From Lysinibacillus sphaericus (GTDB lineage: Bacteria; Bacillota; Bacilli; Bacillales_A; Planococcaceae), in assembly GCF_006864135.1 (NCBI RefSeq), contig NZ_SADV01000002.1, forward strand, positions 62,001 to 126,000: 64,000 nucleotides of DNA. The letters are read 5' to 3'. The position numbers were made by a program, and so were the translations under genes. Shown here one piece after another: positions 17,584-26,375 of this stretch. The notes beneath the pieces were generated by a model. It made no database searches. It worked only from the letters and a program-made list of their open reading frames with translations, and was not told the DNA's origin. Numbering within the stretch: position 1 is the stretch's first letter; each line of letters starts with the position of its first letter.

Positions 17584-18639
17584 TTACTTTTTCAACAGCA
17601 ACATTGCTTCTTCTAAAGTAGCCATATTTTTCATCATAGAGCACGCTGCGTCCAAAATAGGAAAAGCTAAAGCTGCACCAGAGCCCTCCCCCAATCGCAT
17701 ATTCATCTGCAACATCGGTTCAACTCCGAGCATTTCAGCGGCAATTTTTGCACCTGGTTCTTCAGAGGCATGCGAAGGAATGATATAGTCTTTTACGTTA
17801 GGTTCAAGTTCGTAAGCGATAAGGGCAGCGATGGTAGAAATAAAACCATCAATAACAACAGGTTTACGATGGGCAGCGGCAGCAAGTATCACCCCAGTCA
17901 TAGCGCCTATTTCTAATCCACCAACTTTTCCAAGAATATCTATAGCATCATCACGATTTGGTTTATTTAATGCAATAGCATCATAAATGACTTGTACTTT
18001 ATGCGCTATCCCGCCTGGTCCAACACCTGCACCGAAGCCTGTCACTTCATTCGGATGACATTCACGAAGAACCGATAATATGGCAGCACTCGGTGTTGTA
18101 TTACCAATACCCATTTCACCTGTCCCGAGTACATTTATCCCATTTTTTATTTCTTCCGTAGCTACTTCAATTCCTACTTCAATAGATTGAATGGCTTCTT
18201 CCCTTGACATAGCAGGACCCTTTGCCATATTGTCCGTGCCATATTTAATTTTTTTTACGATAACACCAGCATCATGTGGAATATCTTCTTTTACGCCAAC
18301 GTCAACTGTGACAATTTTAGCATCTGTGATTTTTGCGATGGCACAGACACCAGTTCCTCCTCTAGGAAAATTTAATGTTTGAAAGACTGTCACATTTTGT
18401 GGATTAGATGTCACCCCTTCATCACAAACACCATGATCTGCGGCACAGACAATAATTGCTTTATTATCAATCGCAGGAAATAGTTCGCCTGTAATTCCGG
18501 ATAGTTGCACAGCAAGGGCTTCCAGTTTCCCCAAGCTTCTAGGAGGCTTGCAAAGTGCATCTATGCGTTCTATTGCCTTCTCCATCATTATGTAGTCAGC
18601 ACTTTGAATGTTTTGAATCGTCTGTTGTAATAATTGCAT
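17584..18639 (-). CDS. cobT: Nicotinate-nucleotide-dimethylbenzimidazole phosphoribosyltransferase
   Basis: 351 residues, the usual CobT length. It makes alpha-ribazole phosphate for the lower ligand of cobalamin. Motifs seen are 'DALCKPPRSLGKLE' at the N-terminus, 'CAADHGVCDEGVT', 'GTGEMGIGNTTPSAA', 'GFGAGVGPGGIAHK' and 'RLGEGSGAALAFPI', the last containing the catalytic Glu. AAGGGGAAATTTTC precedes the ATG. A cobalamin riboswitch with a terminator lies upstream. No other cobalamin genes are adjacent, so its partners must be elsewhere or the cell salvages corrinoids. Confidence 0.95.
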   Translation of the reverse strand: MQLLQQTIQNIQSADYIMMEKAIERIDALCKPPRSLGKLEALAVQLSGITGELFPAIDNKAIIVCAADHGVCDEGVTSNPQNVTVFQTLNFPRGGTGVCAIAKITDAKIVTVDVGVKEDIPHDAGVIVKKIKYGTDNMAKGPAMSREEAIQSIEVGIEVATEEIKNGINVLGTGEMGIGNTTPSAAILSVLRECHPNEVTGFGAGVGPGGIAHKVQVIYDAIALNKPNRDDAIDILGKVGGLEIGAMTGVILAAAAHRKPVVIDGFISTIAALIAYELEPNVKDYIIPSHASEEPGAKIAAEMLGVEPMLQMNMRLGEGSGAALAFPILDAACSMMKNMATLEEAMLLLKK

Positions 18640-18693
18640 GAAAATTTCCCCTTTCTTTTTTGCCCTTGTAACTTGAAGAATGATTTATAGAAA

Positions 18694-18739
18694 AAATAAA
18701 AAGCCTGTAGTTTATTCCATAACAAATAAACTACAGACT
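18694..18739 (-). terminator. Attenuator between the B12 riboswitch and cobT
   Basis: AGCCTGTAGTTTATT (18702-18716) pairs with AATAAACTACAGACT (18725-18739), followed on the minus strand by TTTTTATTTTTT. Its position between aptamer and cobT indicates transcriptional control. Confidence 0.85.
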
Positions 18740-18761
18740 TTTCCATCGTCTATATAACCAA

Positions 18762-18945
18762 AGCAGATAGGCAGGTCTCCTGGCTCAATTTCAACATTTC
18801 ATAGAACCTTCCCAGAACGATGCTAGTGGCATTCTCTATGAAACTCTCTTTTACAGTGGTGGGACCGCTAAAGCTTTTCACTTTATTCCCTATTCTCCCG
18901 CAATGGGCACCTAATGCTTTTATGCAACTACTTTAAATCTACGTC
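18762..18945 (-). promoter_or_regulatory. Cobalamin riboswitch
   Basis: On the minus strand, in order: GGTGCCCATTGCGGGAGAAT, AGGGAA, GCGGTCCCACCACTGTAA, and the B12-box GCCAGGAGACCTGCC (about 18769-18785). These are the conserved blocks of the AdoCbl aptamer. It controls cobT through the terminator just downstream. Confidence 0.93.
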
Positions 18946-19067
18946 AAAGTGGTTTTTGTGTCAATATATTAGTGAAATTGTATATTTCTTGCCAACTTTT
19001 CTGAGTCCGACTATCCAAGTAACTCAACAATCAACCGAGACAAGAAAGCATTTTTGTAAGGTTCTAT

Positions 19068-19204
19068 TTAAAACTTATCTTTCATTTTAAGCAATACATC
19101 AGGCTCTACACCTTTCAATTTGATATGGCTATTTTCAACTCTTTATGCTCCGTATCCGAAAAGCTCCCTACTGCCAAAAAGGCATTAAGAAGCTTCCTGT
19201 CCAT
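19068..19204 (-). pseudogene. Short decayed reading frame behind the DMT gene
   Basis: Just after the DMT stop, an ATG at 19204 opens MDRKLLNAFLAVGSFSDTEH and continues to IAIS before a stop. A one-base shift restores IKLKGVEPDVLLKMKDKF and a TAA at 19068. The composition looks protein-like in both halves, so this is probably a small frameshifted gene. Family not recognised; the call is tentative. Confidence 0.3.
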
Positions 19205-20077
19205 CTATTGTTGTGATATCGTCTTTGTTTTATCTAATTCACTCAGAAATGTTGCGCCGAGTAAAAGGATAGCACCTAGTATTTGTAGGGTCGCCATTTT
19301 TTCTCCTATAATCATCGTCGAAATCACTAATGATGTTAGTGGATCAATATAGCTTAATATAGCTATACTTTGCCCTACTAAATGACGCATTCCAAAAAAG
19401 AACAGATAGAAGCCGATCCCAGCATGGACAATGCCCAATGCTATAAGTAAACTAATTGATTTTATATCGATTTGCATTACTTGGAACCCATTAGTCCCAA
19501 AGAGGTAAAGAGCAAGGAATAACGCTGCTAAAGCAAGTTGAATAATCGTATTATCAGGCTCTTTTAATCCACGAATATACTTATTGGTGAATGTTACTAC
19601 TGCATAGAAGCAAGCTGCAATAAGGCCATAGACAATACCAATATAACGTTCGCTTGTTTCGGTAGTTTGGCTTTGAACGATAAAATACAGTCCTACTAAT
19701 GCAACACAAACATAAAAAATTTTTTTCAATATTATTTTTTCTTTCAAAACTATAGGTGACAAACAAATCACTAGTACTGGAGCAAAATAGTAGCTTAGAG
19801 CTGCATTGGCGATGGTTGTTTCCTTGTACGCCTGGAAAAGGAAAATCCAATTACCACATAAGGCAAAGCTCGAAAGTACCAACGGCCATTTATTTTGTAA
19901 AATAGTTGTTTTCGTAAATCTTTCTTTTTTAGAAAGGAACACCAAAAGTAAAAAAACAGAGCCAATGAAACTCATCCAAAAGGCAATTTCACTTGAAGGC
20001 AACTTAATATATTTTGCAAAAACACCGACAGCTCCAAAAATAATCATTGATAACATAAAAGATAGTTTTCCGCTCAT
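19205..20077 (-). CDS. EamA/DMT-family transporter
   Basis: 290 residues with ten hydrophobic segments in two EamA repeats (~5-135 and ~148-282). Typical pieces are 'YFAPVLVICLSPIVLKEKI' at the end of repeat 1 and 'LSYIDPLTSLVISTMIIGEK' near the end of repeat 2. DMT proteins export amino acids or other metabolites; this one's substrate is unknown. AGGAATTAGAA precedes the ATG. A 13-base inverted repeat 40 bases upstream may be its operator. Confidence 0.85.
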   Translation of the reverse strand: MSGKLSFMLSMIIFGAVGVFAKYIKLPSSEIAFWMSFIGSVFLLLVFLSKKERFTKTTILQNKWPLVLSSFALCGNWIFLFQAYKETTIANAALSYYFAPVLVICLSPIVLKEKIILKKIFYVCVALVGLYFIVQSQTTETSERYIGIVYGLIAACFYAVVTFTNKYIRGLKEPDNTIIQLALAALFLALYLFGTNGFQVMQIDIKSISLLIALGIVHAGIGFYLFFFGMRHLVGQSIAILSYIDPLTSLVISTMIIGEKMATLQILGAILLLGATFLSELDKTKTISQQ

Positions 20078-20117
20078 TTCTAATTCCTACTTTCTACATG
20101 TATATAGTCTTCGATAT

Positions 20118-20181
20118 ACAGTAGAATCTATTGAGAATTAGCAAGCTTTTATTGAATGCCTAAACAGCAGATTCTACTGTA
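20118..20181. promoter_or_regulatory. Inverted repeat upstream of the DMT transporter
   Basis: TACAGTAGAATCT (20118-20130 region) and AGATTCTACTGTA (20169-20181) are perfect inverted copies 39 bases apart, upstream of the minus-strand transporter. They could be two operator sites or a hairpin; no T-run follows. Confidence 0.4.
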
Positions 20182-20359
20182 AAGACATTGTTGGGGGTGC
20201 TATTGTTCGATACATACGAATCCCTCCTTGCATATTACATTAATAACACATTTTACCAAACGATAACGAACTGCTTCAATCTTATATCAACTCGAATGTA
20301 TAAGAAAAACCCTCGCCTAAATTAAATAGACTAAACTAATAAAAGGATATTATGTTCCA

Positions 20360-20662
20360 GTGAAGCGAATGTATCAAAAGCAACACTCTATAACAACAAG
20401 GACTTCCGTACCAGGATTGAAACATTACGAGAACAGCAATCACAAGTACCTACATCCTAACCAAGTAAAACGAGAAATGAACGAAAGCAATAAGGATGCC
20501 CTTATTGCCTCTCTAAAAAGGAAGAACAAAAAATTGGAGGAAGAAAACAAGCGGCTTAGAGAACAGCTGAAAGTAGCTTATGCAGATGTTTACAATGCGG
20601 ATTCTAGTATTAATGGTGATCTTGAACTAGGCTTAAGTTTATGCCATGAATTGGTTACCTAA
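20360..20662 (+). CDS. DUF6262/TnpC-like coiled-coil protein
   Basis: 100 residues from a GTG. The N-terminal half is basic; residues ~45-75 form a coiled coil ('LKRKNKKLEEENKRLREQLKVAY') followed by 'ADVYNA'. This pattern resembles DUF6262 proteins, the third protein of Tn554-type transposition modules. No intact TnpA/TnpB recombinases adjoin it, so it is likely a relic or stranded accessory gene. The ribosome site (AAAGGA, 12 bases away) is poor. Confidence 0.5.
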   Translation: MKRMYQKQHSITTRTSVPGLKHYENSNHKYLHPNQVKREMNESNKDALIASLKRKNKKLEEENKRLREQLKVAYADVYNADSSINGDLELGLSLCHELVT

Positions 20663-20781
20663 TACTTTCTTGGAAAGGACCCCACATTTAAGTTCTCATT
20701 ACCAGATTCACAACATTCCTTAGATTATCAGATGGTTCTATATAACTTCACTTATTCTGATCAAAAGGTTTGGTTCTATGA

Positions 20782-23700
20782 ATGAAACAGCAAAAATCCA
20801 GCTTTATCTCAACATCTTTTATTTTTAAAAAAATTAAAAAAACTATTACTTTTGAAGGAGAAATAAACCTTTTTGTCGAAATCTATTATATGATAATTTT
20901 CTCCAAAAAAATAACTGTTTTTATAGTTTCTGGGTTATTCTTTAGTTTTCTAACTTTTTTACATTTTACTTGGATGAATTTTACTAACATTGCAACAGGA
21001 GTTGAAGCTATACAAGGAACGGTTGATTTAAGAAGTATTGATACAAGCCATAATTTCATAGTTAAGCTACAGAGGGAGTGGGAATTCTATCCTAACGTCC
21101 TTCTCGCTTCAGAAAATGCCCAATCAGTTGATCAAAATAAGGTTTATACGAATCAACCAGAATCTTGGGATCAATATTTTAAAAATAATGAGAAAGTTCA
21201 TTATGGTTCATATCGTTTAAAAATTTTAAAAGAACATTCTTCACCACAGATGTATGGCATTACGATCCCTGAAGGTTTAGCACCCTATGAGCTTTATATA
21301 AACGGTCAATCCATTGGAGGACTAGGAAATCTTACAACGAGTCTTACTCAAACTGCCCCTATCGGCAGACCTATAACTTATTATTTTACGCTTAATACTA
21401 TTGAAAGCGAAATTATCATACAAGGTGTTCAAACAAATCCTTATGTACAAGGTGGGTTTCAACGAGAAATTATTCTTGGTGATCTACACTCAATGGAACA
21501 ATCAAAGTCTTTTTCCATTGAAACTCAAATGGCCGTTTGCCTAGTCTTTCTAATTTACGTACTATTTGCAATTTTACTTTGGGGTATGGGCATTCGAAAT
21601 AAAACTTTATTTTATTTTGCCATGATTACTATTTCAGCTTGTTTAACGATACTCACTTCAAGCAATAGAATATTATTTAGTTATTTACCAATAAATTGGA
21701 TTTGGGCAAACAAACTAACCTATTTCTCTTACATACATAATGCGTTATTTTTTGTTTTATTACTACGTGAATTGATGAAGGAATACTCTAAGCCTAAAAT
21801 ATTAACTATTGTCCCATGGGTATGTGCTTTTTATTTATTATTTATTGTAGTAGCTCCCATTGAATATATTTTTAAAACCAAAATGATATTTATAATACTT
21901 TTTATCGTCTCTCCTATTATTATAACTATTTTCACATTGATTATAGCTTTAAAAGGTCAAAAAGGCGTGATATTTTTATTATTAACAGGAACAGCCATGG
22001 CAACCAATTCATTATTTTTACCTTTAAGACAGAATACAGCGTTACCTTATAGTCATTATCCTTTTGATATATTAATTGGAATAACTGCATTATCTGGATT
22101 TTGGTTTACAAGTTATTTTCAAACAACCTTACAAACAGAAAAGCTTTCTGCGAAATTAAAAAAAGAAATAACTACAAAAGATTATTTCCTGGCAAATACC
22201 TCTCATGAACTGCGCAACCCTTTGCATGGCATGATGAGTATTGCCCAAACGATGTTAGCTAAGCAGGTAGATAAAGACGATCAAAATGATTTAAAACTAA
22301 TGGTAAGAATCGGAAACCATATGACCCACTTGTTAGATGATTTATTGGATTTAGTAAAATTAAAAGAAAAAACTCTTCAGCTACAACCAAAACCTTTGAA
22401 TGCTTATAAACTCGCAAGTGGGGTCAGCAATATGTTTCGTTTTATGCTGAAAGGAAAGCCAATTGAACTTATCGTCCGTATACCCAGTAATTCGCCATTT
22501 GTTTTTGCCGACGAGACACGACTAATTCAAATTTTTGCGAACTTAATTCATAATGCCATTAAATTCACTGAACATGGTTCCATTACGATTGATGCCCAAG
22601 TAGTTGGGAAACAACTATATATCTCCGTTACAGATACGGGGATTGGCATTGATAAAAATATGCAAGAAAGCGTATTTGAGCCATATGAACAAGTGGATTC
22701 TACAATGACTTCCATAGGTGGTGGCCTTGGATTAGGCTTAAGCATTTGCCAAGAGCTTGTTTCCTTACACGGGGGAACAATGTCGGTATCGTCTACTATT
22801 GGTAGAGGCTCAATCTTTACTTTCTCATTACCAATAGCGAAGTCGCAGAATGTGGAAGACAGTGAATTAAATGTTGAGAAGGATCCTGCATCCTTCAAAT
22901 ATTCATTATTAAATGATCTTTCGAGAGAATACAATATTGCTGCTACTACAGAAACAAACTCTTTAGTAACTAGCCATGCAAGAATTCTCATTGTTGACGA
23001 TGACGCTGTAAACTTACAAGTACTTGTCAATGCATTTTCAACTGATTCCTTTGAAATAGAAACGGCTTTAAGTGGGACAGAGGCTCTCGATATGCTTCAA
23101 AACAATAACTATGATTTAGTTATTTCTGATATTATGATGCCGCATATGTCTGGCTATGACTTGGCCAAGCATATTCGTGAAAAATTCTCTATTTCAGAGC
23201 TACCTTTATTGTTCTTAACAGCTCGACAACAAAGTGAAGATATTCGACTAGCATTTTTAAGTGGTGCCAATGATTATGTAAAAAAACCAATGGAATATAT
23301 GGAGCTTAAATCACGTGTTCAAGCTCTTATTCAAGTTAAGCAATCTAGCGAGGAACGTCTGCGCATTGAGGCTGCATGGCTTCAGGCACAAATTCAGCCA
23401 CACTTTTTCTTCAATACTATTAACTCTATTATTTCTTTACATGGTATAGACGAAGAGAAAATGGAAGAATTACTACTTGCCTTTAGTGACTATCTACAAA
23501 CAAGCTTCGATTTCCAAAATGTCGATTTAGTCGTGCCCATTGACTATGAATTAAAGCTCGTTCGTGCCTATCTTGCCATTGAACAAATACGCTTTGGTGA
23601 CAGGGTACATGTAGTATGGGATTTGCCAAATGAAATGGAGCTTTTTGTTCCTCCGCTTTCCATACAAACCCTTGTCGAAAATGCTATTCAGCATGGCATT

Positions 23701-23937
23701 TTACCGCTACGGGAGGGTGGTACTGTGACCATTTCTATTCAAGAGGTAAAAGACCATTTTACAATAGGCATTTCAGATAATGGTGTTGGATTTGAGCCAA
23801 AGACTTCTCACAAGAAAACGAGCGTAGGGCTCATAAATACGGAACAACGCCTGAAGCTATTATTTGGCGTGGAATTAATTGTAGACAGTGTCATTGGTCA
23901 AGGCACAACCATCTCATTCTCCATTCCCAAAAATTAA
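20782..23937 (+). CDS. Hybrid sensor kinase with two histidine-kinase modules flanking a receiver
   Basis: 1051 residues. TM helix at ~41-62; extracytoplasmic beta domain at ~65-240 resembling 7TMR-DISMED; seven TM segments at ~245-445. Then HisKA with 'NTSHELRNPLHGM' (His ~475), HATPase with 'NLIHNAIKF', 'DTGIGI' and 'GGLGLGLSI', and a receiver starting 'RILIVDDDAVN' (~734) with phospho-Asp ~783 in 'VISDIMMP'. Last comes a LytS-type kinase domain 'QIQPHFFFNTINS' (His ~874) with a second ATPase ('LVENAIQHG', 'DNGVGF'). All catalytic residues look present. The start is uncertain: neither M1 nor M37 (base 20890) has a clean ribosome site. No response regulator or target gene adjoins it. It probably senses an external ligand through the DISM domain. 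Confidence 0.85.
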   Translation: MKQQKSSFISTSFIFKKIKKTITFEGEINLFVEIYYMIIFSKKITVFIVSGLFFSFLTFLHFTWMNFTNIATGVEAIQGTVDLRSIDTSHNFIVKLQREWEFYPNVLLASENAQSVDQNKVYTNQPESWDQYFKNNEKVHYGSYRLKILKEHSSPQMYGITIPEGLAPYELYINGQSIGGLGNLTTSLTQTAPIGRPITYYFTLNTIESEIIIQGVQTNPYVQGGFQREIILGDLHSMEQSKSFSIETQMAVCLVFLIYVLFAILLWGMGIRNKTLFYFAMITISACLTILTSSNRILFSYLPINWIWANKLTYFSYIHNALFFVLLLRELMKEYSKPKILTIVPWVCAFYLLFIVVAPIEYIFKTKMIFIILFIVSPIIITIFTLIIALKGQKGVIFLLLTGTAMATNSLFLPLRQNTALPYSHYPFDILIGITALSGFWFTSYFQTTLQTEKLSAKLKKEITTKDYFLANTSHELRNPLHGMMSIAQTMLAKQVDKDDQNDLKLMVRIGNHMTHLLDDLLDLVKLKEKTLQLQPKPLNAYKLASGVSNMFRFMLKGKPIELIVRIPSNSPFVFADETRLIQIFANLIHNAIKFTEHGSITIDAQVVGKQLYISVTDTGIGIDKNMQESVFEPYEQVDSTMTSIGGGLGLGLSICQELVSLHGGTMSVSSTIGRGSIFTFSLPIAKSQNVEDSELNVEKDPASFKYSLLNDLSREYNIAATTETNSLVTSHARILIVDDDAVNLQVLVNAFSTDSFEIETALSGTEALDMLQNNNYDLVISDIMMPHMSGYDLAKHIREKFSISELPLLFLTARQQSEDIRLAFLSGANDYVKKPMEYMELKSRVQALIQVKQSSEERLRIEAAWLQAQIQPHFFFNTINSIISLHGIDEEKMEELLLAFSDYLQTSFDFQNVDLVVPIDYELKLVRAYLAIEQIRFGDRVHVVWDLPNEMELFVPPLSIQTLVENAIQHGILPLREGGTVTISIQEVKDHFTIGISDNGVGFEPKTSHKKTSVGLINTEQRLKLLFGVELIVDSVIGQGTTISFSIPKN

Positions 23938-23944
23938 TGAGGTA

Positions 23945-24009
23945 TTATGTCGATCTATCCGTCAGTTCGATGACTTTATCTGTCACTTTCGTAATCCTAT
24001 CCGCTATAT
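23945..24009 (+). repeat. 21-bp phased repeat, three degenerate units
   Basis: TCTATCCGTCAGTTCGATGA, TTTATCTGTCACTTTCGTAA and CCTATCCGC follow each other at 21-base spacing between the convergent kinase and recombinase genes. Orientation is as in the other arrays. Confidence 0.6.
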
Positions 24010-24012
24010 ATA

Positions 24013-24785
24013 TCAAAAAAGACTAGGCTCACAAGGAAGCCTAGTCGCCTTATTACGGTGCATACTTGTAATCTGTGTTTTTCTTAACGTATAAGGGGCA
24101 ACATTTATCCACTTTTTTATGTTCTGACGGTATGTATTAGAGTTAATTTGGATAGAGCTGTAATTTCCCCACTTATCAACCTTTCCAACAAAATAATCAT
24201 CGGAAATCAATTTAAAGCTAGATATATAACGTTGAACTGCAAATAATGCTTCCATTGTTAACGGCTTCCTATGTAAAGTTTTTTGCTTAATTAACTTTAC
24301 AGCGACTTCTCTTCTGGGAAAATCAAAATCCTTAACAAGAAGGCGGACCATTTCAGAAGGTCTATTTGCAGTTATAAGATTGACTAAACATATTGCATAA
24401 ATACGGATGTCTTCAGGTTTATCCGTATTAAACTTTTCAATCAGTGATAAAGCTTCTTCTTTCTGCATTGCAAAAGTGACCGGGTTGATTCCCTTTTTCT
24501 CCAAATATGGCTCAAAATTATACAGATCGCGCAAAGCCTGTATGAATCATTTAATGCGTCTGGTTCATTATATCCATTGATTTCACTTAAATAGAAGCGG
24601 AGTGCAGCAACTTTTCGATTTAGGGTATTTAATCGGATCCCTTTAACTTCAACTTCAACTTCAACTTCAACTTCATGTAATAAGTATTTATCTGCCCCAA
24701 AGAAGTCAATTGCAAAGTGATTAATTGAACACCATTTTTTAAATAAGATGAATTCCCCTTCATTTTCCTTCCCCCTTCTTCTCGA
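24013..24785 (-). pseudogene. Frameshifted, truncated tyrosine recombinase
   Basis: The C-terminal part (24013-24534) reads RDLYNFEPYLEKKG through 'TANRPSEMVRLLVKDFDF' to 'APYTLRKTQITSMH', a phage-integrase core fold. A one-base shift at ~24536-24545 leads to the N-terminal part 'LNTLNRKVAALRFYLSEING' and 'FFGADKYLLHEVE'. The N-terminal part contains a GAAGTT hexamer repeated five times (24645-24674), coding for EVEVEVEVEV. The frame ends in the terminator hairpin without a convincing catalytic Tyr. It is therefore inactive twice over. It may derive from a Tn554-like or integrase element in this accessory zone. Confidence 0.7.
24015..24046 (-). terminator. Terminator at the end of the recombinase relic
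   Basis: GACTAGGCT (24021-24029) pairs with AGCCTAGTC (24038-24046), with TTTTTTG on the minus strand. Confidence 0.7.
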
Positions 24786-24870
24786 GCAATGTGATGGATA
24801 CTTTCTTGTCCATTTATATAACGTTATACGATTCTTTTTTTCATCTGATGTAAATTCGCTTATAAAAACA

Positions 24871-24916
24871 CCCCGTAAAAGTTAGATTTTATGTCTAACT
24901 TTTACGGGGCAGTTCA
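24871..24916. mobile_element. Orphan IS3-type terminus with hairpin
   Basis: CCCCGTAAAAGTTAGA (24871-24886) and its complement TCTAACTTTTACGGGG (24894-24909) flank a 7-base loop. Read on the minus strand, TGAACTGCCCCGTAAAAG is the style of IS3/IS150-group left ends, with the promoter-proximal hairpin following. Inside it, 'FTSDEKKNRITLY' and 'INGQESIHHIAREEG' in two frames resemble the start of an OrfA. The rest of the element is gone, and recombinase sequence follows directly. Confidence 0.5.
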
Positions 24917-25046
24917 TCACGGAGTGGTCTTTTGGTTCTCTTTTTTAATTCAAAAACTAACTTATTTTTAAAACAACGAACTTTTCAGATGGTAAATCGT
25001 CTAATTATTGGTAATACCTATTTTTTAAATAAAAGGAGAACTACAT

Positions 25047-26234
25047 ATGAAAAAACCGATTAAAAAAACTTGGATGGTTGCCTCTGCACTTACAATAGGA
25101 ATGGCTGTTCTGACACCACTTCAAGCAGGAGCTGTATCAGTAGAAACAACAGATAATAGCAGTATTACCGTTCAACTTGAACAAAAAATTACAGGAACTA
25201 TTAAAGACATCTACAGCGAGAGCGATGGAATGATCCTTAAGGGAAGAGATGGTAAAAATTACTTCATCAGTTTATCTAAATTTTCAGATGAGCAATTAGA
25301 AAAAATAAATTTAGTAGAAGGACAAGAAATTTCTATAGAAGGTAGCTTAGTAGAGAATTATTCAGACTTTTACACGTTTGACGTATTTAAAAGAGGCTTA
25401 CCTAAAGAGGTAACACAAGAAGATTTAACAAAATTAGAAAAAATGTTTAATGAAATCAAAAAGCTAAAAAAAGAGATGTCAGCTGAAATAGAAAAAGAAG
25501 CGATTGAAGAAGAGATTGAAAAGAAATATGAAGAAATAGAAAAAATTCACGAAGAAATGTATAAAATTACAAAGCCATATTATTTAGCTGCTTGGCAACC
25601 AAAATCTTTCGAAGAATTTATACAGGATTACGGATTTAATGAGAAAAATATCGTTATTAAAGAAAACGATACTACACAGCTTAAAGCTATTTATACCGAA
25701 TGGGTAAAGCTTGAAAAAAGTGGTGATGAAGAAAAAGCTAACAAAAAATTTGAAGAGTTTGATAAAATCCTTGAACCATATTTAGATGCGCTATATGTAC
25801 CAGAAACATTTGAAGAATTTATGGATAGCTATAAGGAAGTCACGGAATTTTTAGATATCCCAGCTGAAACTTTAGCCAAACTAAAAACTCTTCATGGGGA
25901 TTTACAAAAAGCATCAAAAGATGAAAATGATGAGTTATATGATAAGTTACACGAAGAATTCTATGGACTCCTTAATCAGTTCGAAAAGCCTCAAACATTT
26001 GAAGAATACATGGCTAACTTTGAATTCAAAGTTAGTGAAGCAGATAGCAAGAAATTAAAACAACTTTATGAAGAATACCAAGCACTTGATAAAAAAGGAG
26101 AACAAGAAAAAAGCGAAGAAACATGGGAAGCTTTTTACAATACTTTAGACCCATATTTTGAAGCAAATAAAGAAATTCTTATTTCAGCTTCTAAAGTAAC
26201 GATAAACGGCCAAGACCATCTTCCACAACATTAA
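25047..26234 (+). CDS. Secreted protein: OB-like domain plus three ~75-residue acidic helical repeats
   Basis: 395 residues. A Sec signal peptide occupies ~1-29 (KKPIKKTWMVASALTIGMAV ... LQAGA). Residues ~44-112 ('KITGTIKDIYSESDGMILKG' to 'TFDVFKRG') look like a small beta-barrel/OB-like domain. Residues ~120-170 are a very charged coiled coil. Three repeats then follow, each starting Pro-x-(S/T)-FEEF or FEEY (~192, 258 and 323) and containing 'L..LY.E...L...G..EK' and 'LEPYLDAL'-type ends. No cell-wall anchor or LysM is seen, so it is probably released. AAAGGAG precedes the ATG. It lies between an IS3 terminus and an IS3 transposase relic. Not recognised as a named family. Confidence 0.75.
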   Translation: MKKPIKKTWMVASALTIGMAVLTPLQAGAVSVETTDNSSITVQLEQKITGTIKDIYSESDGMILKGRDGKNYFISLSKFSDEQLEKINLVEGQEISIEGSLVENYSDFYTFDVFKRGLPKEVTQEDLTKLEKMFNEIKKLKKEMSAEIEKEAIEEEIEKKYEEIEKIHEEMYKITKPYYLAAWQPKSFEEFIQDYGFNEKNIVIKENDTTQLKAIYTEWVKLEKSGDEEKANKKFEEFDKILEPYLDALYVPETFEEFMDSYKEVTEFLDIPAETLAKLKTLHGDLQKASKDENDELYDKLHEEFYGLLNQFEKPQTFEEYMANFEFKVSEADSKKLKQLYEEYQALDKKGEQEKSEETWEAFYNTLDPYFEANKEILISASKVTINGQDHLPQH

Positions 26235-26375
26235 TCAGTATAAATTCGGGGTTATCCAAACAGTCATTAAACAATGATTTAGGGATTAACCCCTTTCTTA
26301 TTTCCTTATAGATCAGTACAGCACGCTTAATTTGCTCTTTGGCCTCTATATGATGATAATTAGTCCCTTTCCTAT

